A stretch of DNA of 10,329 nt from Hepatocystis sp. ex Piliocolobus tephrosceles (GCA_902459845.2 CABPSV020000444.1:1-10329), one strand, 5' to 3'; shown: positions 1 to 8,811, counted from the stretch's first letter. Made by a program: numbers and translations. Notes: generated by a model from the letters alone, not told the origin.

Positions 1-1073
1 AAATAAACATATAACTATAAAAAATAATAAATATTGTTTTGCTTTATTTCACAATAGTAGTATATGTTTTTTATGAATAATTACATTACAAAGGAACGGT
101 CCTTATCGAATGATTTTTTTCTTTTCATACACATTTGTGCAAATAAAAATACAATTTTTTAATAAATACTATAGTAAAATAATATATGAAACTTACATCA
201 AATAATATTTATTAAAATTTACAAAAAATAAGAAGTAACATTTTTTTTTTATTTGTGTATTTTTAGCAACTAAATTATGAATAAAAAAAAAATGTATGCT
301 TACCTGTACAAATTTTTTAACATATTAAATATGTTTATATTTTCTCATACTCACATGTAAATGTACTTATCTTTAAATAGTTTTTTTTTATTTTTTTAAA
401 TGTATGTATTTTTTGATTTTTTCATGATGAATGTAAAAAATGCTTTAGATTTATTCTGTACTTGAAACTCAAAAGCAAAATATTTTTAAATTTACCATTA
501 TGATTATTTCGAAAAAATAAAATAAAATACAGAATAAAAATTTAAATACACTAGTTTTTTTATGAAAAATGCTTTAAAAATAATAAAAAAAAAAAAAAAA
601 CTTCATTAAGAATATACAAAAATTGTTATGCTATGTTAATAACACTTTTACATATTCATCATTAAATGTTTTGTGTATGTGTATAAACACATGTGTTTTA
701 TTTTTATTTCTCATGAATTAAAAAAAAAATAAAATAATTATGTGTTTACAAATATATGAAAAAAAAAAATATATATACATATACACACATATATACATAG
801 TAAAATATGTAAAAATTTTAGTTTTAAAGGTACAAAAATTAATTATAAAAATAAAAATTACATTTTGTTAATGATAAAAAAGAAAAAAAGCGATAATAAG
901 ATAAATTTTTTTTTTTTTTAATGTTTAAACAACTCAAGAAATGTTATTAGCTATTAAAAGAGAAAAAGGTAACATTAGTATTAAACTTAAAACCTTATAT
1001 TTTTTATTCCTAAAAAATTACATATACATTCAATATTTCGTTTATATGTGAAATTAAACACACTATTTACAAA
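1..1073. other. 5' intergenic flank, AT-rich
   Basis: This stretch is dominated by A and T runs (for example about 16 A at 585-600 and T runs near 240 and 908) and an AT/AC-alternating patch at about 770-800. I see no convincing complete gene. It should hold the promoter and 5' leader of the gene starting at 1074, but no specific factor site can be supported. A less AT-rich patch at 91-109 lies within the weak candidate exon listed separately and contains a 5-bp stem with a 4-nt loop (91-104). Confidence 0.7.
61..162 (+). CDS. possible terminal exon of an upstream gene
   Basis: The frame beginning at 61 stays open for 33 codons to TAA at 160-162, with ATG codons at 64 and 73. It is preceded by a T-rich stretch and TAG triplets at 55-57 and 58-60 that could be a splice acceptor. 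It also holds the least AT-rich patch of the flank (AAAGGAACGGTCC, starting at 90). The peptide is Lys/Asn-rich at its ends and is not recognised. It could equally be a chance frame: open runs of this length are common in sequence of this composition. The rest of the gene would lie left of the window. Confidence 0.2.
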   Translation, partial: YMFFMNNYITKERSLSNDFFLFIHICANKNTIF

Positions 1074-2268
1074 ATGTATGAACTATTAAAAAATACACTA
1101 AACTTTAATAATTTTAAAAATATAAAAATTGATTTAATCAGTAAAATAGATGATACACACGATACCATTTATTCTCATGAAGAAAGTGATTTACTCCATT
1201 TTCTAAAATATAAAGAATTAACTTCTCAAGGATTAAATTTCAACGAACTAGGGTCAAAAAATTCTGAAAATGCATTTTCAGTTAGACAAAAAGTAAAAGA
1301 TATTAACATTTTAAAACGTTATTTAAATGGAATAGTAAATTTACAACAAGATGAAACATTAGATTTAGATAAAAATATAAGCGTTAATAATAGTAATAAT
1401 AATGATAAACCATGCAAATACAACATGGATAGTCGTTTAGTACTAAGTAATGTAAATGTCTGTGATAGTAGCAATAAACAAGTGTTGTACTTGCAAAATG
1501 ATACTACACAAGAAGTAGGAAAAAAAAATGGACTGCTTAACAAGAGATTTACTGAAATATTGTATAAAAAGATTAAAAAAGATAAACATTTAAAAAACAC
1601 ATTTTTTAAAAATTTATTATCGCAATATGCTCGTGAGATACATAATAATGATGATAAATACATACAAATAAAAAATTTAAAAATTATGAATGATAGGTTA
1701 AATACTCACTTAAAATTATGTAAAAACGCTATCTTCCAGAAGTATCATTCTGTTAAAAATATAAAGACCGATTTAAAAAAAAATGCATTTAACAAATGCA
1801 TTTTAAAACCCCAATTGAATTCTATAAAAAGCAACACAAAATTTCAAAGAAGTAGAAAAATATATTTTTTTAAAATAAATGATAGTAACAATAATAAAGG
1901 TCAAAACATAAGAAAAGTAATGATAGACGCTAAAAAAAACAATTTACATGTAAATGGTAAAAATTGTGTTGCAAAAGAAAATTATAATATTATAGATACT
2001 GGTACAAATAATTTTGAACAGTTTTTTTCAATTAATAATGCATTTGACATGAAACCATATTTTGATAAAAAGGATAATAGTGTGGTAATGGAAAAAACAT
2101 AATATGCATAATCATTTATGGGTATAAAAGTGTAAATATATACACTTCTTTTCATATTAAAAAAAAAAAAAAAAAAAAAAAAATGTCTATTTTGTTGATA
2201 AACTGTTTTGCAAATTATGAAGATATTACACGATTGTAAACAAAATTAAAAAAAAAAAAGAACACATT

Positions 2269-2317
<49 letters not shown>

Positions 2318-4407
2318 TGTATTTTTTTTTGTTTTTTTATTAGGATTTTAATGAGGACAAACAAACGAGATCTAACAATTTTATGAATAAGCGTGATGAA
2401 ACATATGTAGATAAAAATTGTATGGATGAAAAAGACAGTAAAATATGTAAAGAAGAGAATATAAATAATGTAAAATCGCACATATGTGGTGCTACTAAAT
2501 ATAAAAACGTGTTTAATAAGCTTGAAAGAAGAAAGAATAATAAAGTTAATGAATTAAATGGGTATACAAATTTTTATGAAAATAAAGATGCTATAATTGT
2601 ATATAAGAACATGTCAAATTTGAAAAACATTAATTTGAGTATACTTAGAAGAATGAGTACAAGTTATAAATATAATACTAAAAAATATTTAAACAAAAAT
2701 AAAGATCCTCGTCTGAAATTTTTAAGTAACAATATTAATTTTTATAAAACCGACATTAACAAAAAAATGTATAAAGAGGAAGTTTCACAAAAAACGAATT
2801 GTTTTTCTGATAATATTATTATTCAAAATGGAGAAATAAATGAAATCAAAGAGAAAATTAAAATGGCACTAATGAATTTAAATAATATTAAAAAGAACAA
2901 TTACAAATTAAAATTTTCTTTGGAAAAAGAAATTCTTGATAATGCAATTCATCATAATGAATTAAAAAAATATATATGTTCTCCTTTTGATGACAAAGCA
3001 TCACAAAAAAGTAGTGTCGATGTTAACAAAGGTTATGAAATTGTAAAAAGTGATCAACATGAAAGCATTAATCAAGTTAATAATAATAGCAATGATGTAA
3101 AATTATATAAAGGTGAAAATACGGAAAGAGATACACAACGCATGTATAATAATAATAATAATGATAATAATAATAATAATAACATAATTATTGATAACAC
3201 TTTTCTAAAAACTACTACCTTACATAAAACAGATATTGATCCTTGTAAAAATATTATTAATGTTTACAATAGTAATAATGAAAAAAATGAAAAAATAAAT
3301 GCTAACCCTATTGAAGGAAATGTAAAGCTCATGTGTAATGCAACAACATACCATCTGAATAAAAATAAATTAGAAAATGAAACGAAAGAAAACAATGTTT
3401 TAACTAGGTCTAATAATTGTTGTAAAGATGCGTTACTAACATATACAAAATTAGAAAAAAAAACAGACACTAAAGATAAGAAAACTTATTTAAACAATAG
3501 AGTAGGTAAATTAAATAGAAAAGAAATAAATGAACATAATGGTAACTTTAAATGTTTAAAAAATGATGAAAAAAACGATACTATAAATAGTTTGGAAAAA
3601 ATACACAATTGTAATTGGGGTTATGAGGAAACAGCCAATAAGTTAAAAAATTGTGAAAACAAAAAATCACGTGCTTCTGAAGAATTACTAAGTGTTAGTT
3701 GTTCAAACAAGTTAAAGAAATCGATAAAAAAAGATAATGTAGATAATGCAAATTGTCGAAATATAATAAAATTAAGAGCGGATTGTAAAAAAAGAGAATG
3801 TATTGTTTATGAAAATTGTAATAATATTATAAGTGAAAAAAGCGAACTAGTTGAACATTTTCAAGAAAATAATAGTAATAAGAAAAACGTTAAAAAAAAG
3901 CGTTTCAATCTTGAAAATAAAAAAATTAAATTATTAAATAAAAATGATAGTTACATAAATAATACACATATTGTAAGCACTTTTAAAAGTATATTTAACA
4001 ATGATGATAAAAAAATAAACATACAAAACAACTTTAATAATTATAAAGTTTTAAAAAAATCCTTTGGCTTAGAACAAATCATTTTAAATAACACTAAAAA
4101 AAAAAAAGAATATTTTGATTTTAAAAATGTAAAAAATATTAAAAAAATAATCATTTCGGAAATTTATGTAAATAAAGAGCTAGAAAAAATAAATAAAAGA
4201 AATCAAATGGTAATAAATATAATTGAACGTTATATAAAAGATAAGAATAAAACATGTTACATATTCCCAAAAGAAGAAAAGAAAATGAATATGCATTTTC
4301 AAACAAATTGTGCTCTTGAAAATCAAAATAAAGTTAAACAAACAAATTTTTTACCAGGTTTATATGACCATTATGCATCTTTATTGCTCAACTATAAAAA
4401 TAACTAA
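1074..4407 (+). CDS. Lys/Asn-rich conserved-type Plasmodium protein, unknown function, two exons (join 1074..2084, 2344..4407)
   Basis: I do not recognise a family. Exon 1 starts at ATG 1074 (context ACAAAATG, in-frame stop at 1011-1013) and gives 337 codons. Exon 2 gives 687 codons and ends with TAA at 4405-4407, for 1024 residues in all. The protein is hydrophilic, rich in Lys, Asn, Asp and Glu, with no signal peptide or membrane segment. An Asn tract interrupted by Asp lies near residues 605-618, encoded by (AAT)n at 3147-3183. The first ~100 residues (ESDLLHFLKYKEL region) and the last ~120, ending FLPGLYDHYASLLL, have more ordinary composition and are the best candidates for folded parts. 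The middle looks disordered. The main uncertainty is whether this is one spliced gene or two. The canonical intron, matching phase and short gap favour one. If unspliced, exon 1 would end at TAA 2100-2102 (342 residues) and exon 2 would start at ATG 2383 (674 residues). Confidence 0.8.
2085..2343 (+). other. intron, phase 0, 259 nt
   Basis: The donor GTAATG begins exactly at a codon boundary after codon 337. The acceptor is a T-rich tract followed by TATTAG ending at 2343. Exon 2 then opens in the same phase with 13 sense codons before the in-frame ATG at 2383. The intron contains in-frame stops in all readings, a 25-nt poly(dA) run (2159-2183) and an (AT)21 tract (2272-2313). cDNA would settle it. 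Confidence 0.8.
2272..2313. repeat. (AT)21 microsatellite inside the intron
   Basis: This is 42 nt of uninterrupted AT dinucleotides, between a poly(dA)-rich part and the T-rich acceptor tract of the intron. Its length is likely to vary between isolates. Confidence 0.95.
3147..3183 (+). repeat. (AAT)n trinucleotide tract encoding poly-Asn
   Basis: AAT codons interrupted by one GAT and closed by an AAC encode a run of Asn with one Asp inside the long Lys/Asn-rich protein. Such in-frame Asn tracts are typical of Plasmodium proteins and are probably tolerated length-variable inserts. Confidence 0.9.
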
Positions 4408-4449
4408 ATTATATAAGAAAAGTTCCAATAACCAGTTATAATTATTAAC

Positions 4450-4503
4450 AACACTTGTGTTTGTATTTATATCTTTTTTATAACATTAGGAAGAACAAGT
4501 GTT
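4450..4503. repeat. 9-bp inverted repeat (hairpin) with 36-nt loop
   Basis: AACACTTGT at 4450-4458 is the exact reverse complement of ACAAGTGTT at 4495-4503. It lies about 40 nt after the stop codon of the upstream gene, in a patch less AT-rich than its surroundings. It may be part of a structured 3' UTR or a non-coding RNA. I find no H/ACA or C/D box arrangement. Confidence 0.5.
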
Positions 4504-4558
4504 TATAGGGCTAGTTATACAAAGGATGTGGTTAATTTTATTTTATATTGATAGCAAA

Positions 4559-4594
4559 AATTTCTTTCTTTTTTTGTATACCGAGAAGGAAATT
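4559..4594 (+). repeat. 12-bp imperfect hairpin
   Basis: Positions 4559-4570 can pair with 4583-4594 over 12 positions, two of them G-U if RNA, around a 12-nt loop containing GTATAC. It sits between the 9-bp inverted repeat and the T-rich array. With the strand read as RNA it is a plausible 3' UTR structure; function unknown. Confidence 0.45.
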
Positions 4595-4660
4595 CATGTT
4601 TTAATTCATTTATCAATTATTTTACTATTTTTTTAACCTTATGTTAACACATTTTTTTTG

Positions 4661-4840
4661 TTTCTTTTTTTTTGTTTCTTTTTTTTTATTTCTTTTTTTT
4701 TGTTTCTTTTTTTTGGTTTCTTTTTTTTGGTTTCTTTTTTTTGGTTTGTTTTTTTTTGTTTTTTTTTTTGTTTGTTTTTTTTGGTTTGTTTTTTTTGGTT
4801 TGTTTTTTTTGGTTTGTTTTTTTTGGTTTCTTTTTTTTGT
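4661..4840 (+). repeat. 14-nt tandem array, T-rich and nearly A-free
   Basis: About 13 consecutive units fit TTTC-T8/9-G(G) or TTTG-T8-GG. Nearly all are exactly 14 nt and one (4759-4770) is 12 nt. The left half mostly uses the TTTC version, the right half TTTG, and the last unit returns to TTTC. There is only one A in the array (4688). Because 14 is not a multiple of 3, every forward frame shows Phe-rich open runs, which explains the hydrophobic pseudo-ORFs here. Confidence 0.9.
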
Positions 4841-5258
4841 TGTGTAGTAATTTTTTTATCTGTTTTTGTCTGTTTTTGTTATTTATTTTTTTTTATTTCT
4901 TTTATTGGTTATTAATTAATTATTTCAATTTGTGAGCAAATAATTGTTAGATATGCATACATTTACACTGTTGCATTTGTATTGAAAACAACGCTTCTTT
5001 TCGCACACATTTGTTAAACTTATAAATATGTATAACGTGAATTTTCCAAAAAAAATAATATAACAATAAATATACTGTTAATCTACAATTTACAGTTAAA
5101 ATAAGTGTAAGAACAAGAAAATGAAAAATTAACAATGTATGTAAGAATTTGCATTTAAAAAAATATAAAAGAAAAGCTTTCATTTTTTAAACTAAAAAAA
5201 CCAATTTTTTTCACAAGTAAAAAAATGAGTACTTCATTCAAAATTTTAAGTGATAATA

Positions 5259-5288
5259 TTTTTTTTTACATGTATGTGTAAAAAAAAA
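5259..5288. repeat. perfect 12-bp inverted repeat, T9ACA / TGTA9
   Basis: TTTTTTTTTACA (5259-5270) and TGTAAAAAAAAA (5277-5288) are exact reverse complements separated by 6 nt. The A run continues beyond the arm to about 5297. It could fold as a hairpin in RNA or extrude as a cruciform. Homopolymer arms make a chance origin possible. Confidence 0.6.
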
Positions 5289-5619
5289 AAAAAAAAAGAG
5301 TGAAATGTTCTGTAAAGTTATTACTTTATTATTTCTGAATGGTTTTTACAATATATCTCACGAGAATAAATAAAATAAAAAAAGGAAAATAGATAGGAAA
5401 AAATAAATTGTGAACATTGTTATTCCATTTTTTTTTTTTTTTTACATTTGCGTCACTCAGTTTTCATTGTTGCTTGTTAATAAATATATAAATTTCTTAT
5501 AGTTTATGCAACTGTCTTACTATTTTTTTTAAGTTATATAAATTTTATTTAAAAGGTAACAAAATGGAATAAGTTGAAAAATAATAATGTTATTAGGGTA
5601 TTAATTGTCGCGTATAATT

Positions 5620-5662
5620 AAAAAAAAAAAACAAAAAAAAACAAAAAAAAACAAAAAAAAAA
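5620..5662. repeat. A-tracts phased at about 10 bp (A9-C repeats)
   Basis: Four A-tracts (12, 9, 9 and 10 nt) are separated by single C residues at 5632, 5642 and 5652, and closed by C at 5663. Spacing is 10, 10 and 11 bp. A-tracts in phase with the helix are known to bend DNA, so this is a candidate curved and nucleosome-poor element about 390 bp upstream of the start at 6051. Confidence 0.8.
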
Positions 5663-6050
5663 CGATATATTTTCTACATATTACATTTTGTAAAATTAAA
5701 ACATAAATAAAGAGGTGCATTTTAAAGTAAACGAGTATTTTAATAATTTCGATTATGATAGTTATATCAGTCCGTAGTACAATATGTCTAATTTTTTTTT
5801 TTTTTTTTTTACACACATAAAACTTAAAATATTTTCGAAAACTTGTTATATTTGGGCATTAAAAAAAAAAAAAAAAAAAAAAAATGTTTCTTTTATTCAC
5901 GTTAATTTAAATTTAATTAAGGGTATATTTAATAAAATTAGAGAGAAGAATTAATCATTAGTTGTATAAAAAAAAAAAAATATATTATAAAAAAAATATA
6001 TAAATGGAAAAAAATGCAAGAATAAAAAAAAAAAATAGAATTGTCACAAA

Positions 6051-6200
6051 ATGAGCTATAATTATAGTTTTGATAATTTCTGTAACTTTAATTTTACAAG
6101 TCCACATGCAAAAAATGAAAAGTCTCGAAATATGCATCATGTTAACATGACATTGCTTCAAAAGAGAACAGAAGAAACTGAAAAAAAAATAGTAAATTGA
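6051..6200 (+). CDS. 5' coding segment A of the membrane-protein gene (49 codons)
   Basis: ATG 6051 has the favourable context TCACAAAATG, with an in-frame stop upstream at 6036-6038. The frame runs through a hydrophilic stretch starting MSYNYSFDNFCN to TGA at 6198-6200. It ends just after a run of nine A (6181-6189), beyond which the next coding-like frame opens at 6182. A GTAAAT donor-like sequence begins at 6192, at a codon boundary. On its own it would be a 49-residue peptide. I think it is the true N-terminus of the downstream gene. Confidence 0.5.
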   Translation: MSYNYSFDNFCNFNFTSPHAKNEKSRNMHHVNMTLLQKRTEETEKKIVN

Positions 6201-7880
6201 AAATAAAAAATTTATTTGTAAATGATAAACACGGTTATTTACCAGAATTAAATATACTCAATTATCAAACTACTAAAAAGTGTTCATTAAATGTTTTTAA
6301 TAGCATAAAGGTAAATAAAATCAATAGCAATTTTTTAAAAAAGGAAAGCTTACAGGGTGTAATGAAAAACCAAATAAAATATAAAATAAAAAATCAAAAT
6401 ATAAGAGAAAATGATAAGTGAAAATGATAAATGTGTAAAGAAAGCAAAAGAAGGACAGGAAGGTTTATATTGTTGTGCATCAATATCAAACAAGTATGAT
6501 ATAAATTTGTATAATAATCTTTACTTATTCAACAAAAGTTGTGCAAATATAAAATCAAAATATAGTGTGAGAACAAAATGTAATTCATGTAAAGCAAAAA
6601 GAAAGAAAAAACAAAAACGTATAACAATGCACAACCTAAATACCTTAAATAATGAAAACAATATAGAATATGTAAACGAAACTATACAAGATAGTGCTTA
6701 TATAGAAAATAGTTTTTATATAGAAAATAGTGCTTATATAGAAAATAGTGCTTATATAGAAAATAGTGCTTATATAGAAAATAGTGCTTATATAGAAAAT
6801 AGTACTTATGATATAATAGAAGAAAAAAAAAAAAAAAATCAAACGCTTCCTCTTAAAGTAAGTGAAAAACATACATATAATTTACTTAAAAAATGTGATT
6901 ATGAAAATCCTACAAATTGTTGTGACAAAACAAAATGTGGTGACGTAGCATATGTTAAAATAAAGGATTTTTTAAAAAAAAAAAAAAGCGGCATTTTTTT
7001 GGAAAATGATAACAATAATAATTACAATAGTGCTAATGATAGTAGTGGTAGTTGTAGTAGTGACAGTTGTAGTAGTGACAGTTGTAGTAGTGACAGTTGT
7101 AGTAGTGACAGTTGTAGTAGTAATAGCGTTTACAATAATAATACTTCTCATATTAGTAGTAATAATGATTTGTTACATGTTTCACATAAACGCAATCGAA
7201 AAATACATTGCCAAGAAAGTCAATGTTTAACATATGACGATTATCATTTAAAAAAAAGAATTTTGTTAACAAATAAAAATGACATATTATATAGAAAAAG
7301 TGTAAGTCCATTTTTTTATGACCATAAATCTAATAATAAATTTATGAAAATTCTTATTACTGAAATAAAAATCGAAACAAAGTTATATAAATTAGTTTTA
7401 TTTATCCTAATTTTAATAATGTTATTAACATCTAAAAATATACCAAAATATATTGTTATTACTAGAAAATGTTACAACATATATGAAAATCCTATCAAAT
7501 CTTTAAAAAGATTATTAAAATTTTTTATTATTGTATTAAAAATAATTTATAAAATTAGCTTACCATTTATTTTATATATGTCATCATTTTTTATTACTAC
7601 TGTTATACGGATATTTGTTATTTTTAATATACCCGTTTCAGTTTTGACGGTCTATTTCTATTTGTTATTTAAAAATGAAGAATCTATTACTAAAATATAT
7701 TTATTTTTTGTTAAAAACACATATAACTTCATTATTTCTCATTTTATATTTATTTTTAAAAATTGGACTAAACAAATTAGTATATATAATTTCTTATCAT
7801 TCATTTATAGATGTTCTTTTTTCATTTCTATTTCTATTTATAGAGTCACACAACAGTTTTATACTTATATAACTCATTAG
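6051..7880 (+). CDS. multi-pass membrane protein with peptide repeats, 5' end frame-disrupted
   Basis: I recognise no named family. The best continuous frame is 6411-7880 (489 residues from ATG 6411, TAG stop). Coding-like sequence continues upstream in two more segments: 6051-6200 from ATG 6051 in the same frame, and 6182-6421 in another frame. Read across, the product would be about 605 residues. The N-terminal part is hydrophilic with Cys-containing patches, a basic cluster (KAKRKKKQKR), six YIENSA-type hexapeptides and five CSSDS-type pentapeptides. The C-terminal ~165 residues, about 325-480 counted from 6411, carry roughly five or six hydrophobic segments, starting with LVLFILILIMLL (326-337). 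An integral membrane protein is therefore likely; role and compartment are unknown. Options for the 5' end are a pseudogene, sequence errors, an intron (weak candidate GTAAAT at 6192 to AAGAG ending 6407, 216 nt, phase 0, giving 537 residues) or recoding. Confidence 0.65.
6182..6421 (+). pseudogene. middle coding-like segment B, out of frame with its neighbours
   Basis: This frame is open from the A-run to TGA at 6419-6421 and has no good ATG at its start. Its translation (…NDKHGYLPELNILNYQ…, then Lys/Asn-rich, ending RENDK) resembles the flanking coding sequence. An open run of about 79 codons exactly bridging two other coding segments is unlikely by chance. It overlaps segment A by about 19 nt and the downstream frame (open from 6405) by about 17 nt, so both frame changes occur in short overlaps. 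It could be real coding sequence shifted by two indels, or an intron derived from former coding sequence. Confidence 0.5.
6407..6432 (+). repeat. 13-nt tandem duplication at the frame switch
   Basis: GAAAATGATAAGT (6407-6419) is followed directly by GAAAATGATAAAT (6420-6432), 12 of 13 identical. Copy 1 reads Glu-Asn-Asp-Lys in the frame of segment B. Copy 2 reads the same four residues, then Cys-Val-Lys-Lys, in the downstream frame. Thirteen is not a multiple of 3, so the duplication itself accounts for the frame change. Confidence 0.85.
6696..6803 (+). repeat. six 18-nt units encoding (A/F)YIENS
   Basis: Six head-to-tail in-frame units of GCT TAT ATA GAA AAT AGT; the second begins TTT. They differ only at the first codon and are followed by a decayed unit beginning ACT TAT GAT. 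The near-perfect nucleotide identity suggests recent expansion. The peptide is hydrophilic with regular Tyr, Glu and Asn. Confidence 0.95.
7053..7127 (+). repeat. five 15-nt units encoding CSSDS
   Basis: Four identical units of TGT AGT AGT GAC AGT and a fifth ending AAT AGC encode a Cys-Ser-Ser-Asp-Ser array. It places a Cys every five residues in a Ser/Asp-rich stretch before the membrane region. Upstream AGT-rich codons look like the source of the expansion. Confidence 0.95.
7386..7850 (+). other. membrane-spanning region of the repeat protein
   Basis: The deduced protein switches here from hydrophilic, repeat-bearing sequence to several long Ile/Leu/Phe/Val runs separated by short Lys/Asn-containing loops. 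Counted from ATG 6411, they lie at about 326-340, 371-420 (two or three helices with Pro breaks), 429-449 and 461-479. The exact helix number needs a topology predictor. The protein ends about 10 residues after the last run. Confidence 0.7.
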
Positions 7881-8759
7881 TTTTTGTTTACTAAAAAAAA
7901 AAAAAAAAAAAAAGGGACTTTATATACACACAAATCTATCATACATAAATTGGGGATATATAAATATACAAACACGCGCTTGTACATACATACAAATATA
8001 TAAATTGCCACATCATTTACATGACGTATAACTATAATAAAATTTAAAACGATTGGTATAAAAACGTATTAAATAGTATATTACAATGAGGTATACTTTA
8101 ATAGAAACAGTATATACAATATACGAATATATAAAATTTTATAGTAATAACTTTTTTTTTTTTTTTTCTTCTTTTTAATTTGCTAGTATATCTTTTTGGA
8201 TTAAATGTGATGTTACAAAAAATTAATGAAATTACATAATTATGCATCGACGTTGTGTATTTTGCTTGCATATTTATTATTCACACACATTATGCCATAA
8301 ATTACAATGAAAATGAAATACTTAAAAATACATTTGCTTAACGCAGTTGTAGTTAAATCAAAAATGATTTGTTTTTTCAATGTTGTTTCGATGTTTTCTT
8401 ATTATATTTTGTTACAATTTTGTTATAATTTAGTTGTTTTTTTATCATTTGTTCATTCCATTTTTCCGTAAATAAATAATTATGTTACACGCAGTGTATT
8501 ATGTTTTGTACACTTAGCTTAAATTTACGTCCTGTTAATCACAAAAAAGAAAAAAAAAAAAAAAAAAAAAAAAAACATTGTTTCTAGTCACCTTTGTAAA
8601 CGTTGTTTAACGTTCTTCATGCATTATTATTTATTTATTATTTTTCCATGTTGTACAAATTCTCATATATTTTTTTATTTAGAAAAAAAAAAAAAAAAGG
8701 TCGTATTAAAGCAGCTTAAAAAAACAAAAAAAATAAAAAAATAATTTTCAATATTTACA

Positions 8760-8811
<52 letters not shown>

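Larger units (their letters stand above)
4408..6050. other. intergenic region, 1.6 kb
   Basis: The region holds the 3' end of the gene at 1074-4407 and the presumed promoter and leader of the gene starting at 6051. I see no credible protein-coding gene. It contains a hairpin-rich patch (4450-4594), a T/G/C-only tandem array (4661-4840), a 12-bp inverted repeat (5259-5288), phased A-tracts (5620-5662), and a T19 run (5792-5810) facing an A24 run (5861-5884). The phase-shifted Phe-rich frames at 4641-4935 are by-products of the 14-nt array. Confidence 0.75.

Noticed and set aside
424..465. Short ORF starting MMNVKNALDLF
   Set aside because: Only 13 codons, no splice donor in a useful position, and no compositional shift.
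4450..4600. H/ACA or C/D snoRNA
   Set aside because: Two hairpins are present, but I find no hinge box followed by ACA at the right distance, and no C/D boxes with terminal pairing.
4641..4935. Three overlapping + strand ORFs of Phe/Leu/Val-rich, membrane-like sequence
   Set aside because: They are the same 14-nt T-rich tandem array read in different frames; no non-repeat coding sequence is attached.
4947..5183. Reverse-strand ORF of 78 codons, hydrophobic, starting MKAFLLYFF
   Set aside because: It lies in intergenic DNA, and an open run of this length is expected by chance in several kb of such AT-rich sequence. No intron signals or recognisable domain. Only conservation would revive it.
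6311..6355. Short intron GTAAAT…TTACAG inside segment B
   Set aside because: At 45 nt it would be very short, and its removal (a multiple of 3) would not repair either frame switch.
6645..6872. Reverse-strand ORF with repeated TIFYIS
   Set aside because: It is the antisense of the YIENSA repeat array and has no independent support.
7006..7230. + strand ORF rich in Val/Ile in another frame
   Set aside because: It is the shadow of the CSSDS repeat and AGT/AAT codons of the membrane-protein gene.
8086..8178. Short ORF starting MRYTLIETVY, with a possible 43-nt intron (8144-8186)
   Set aside because: The peptide quickly becomes a Phe run from a T tract. The intron would be very short and nothing coding-like follows it.
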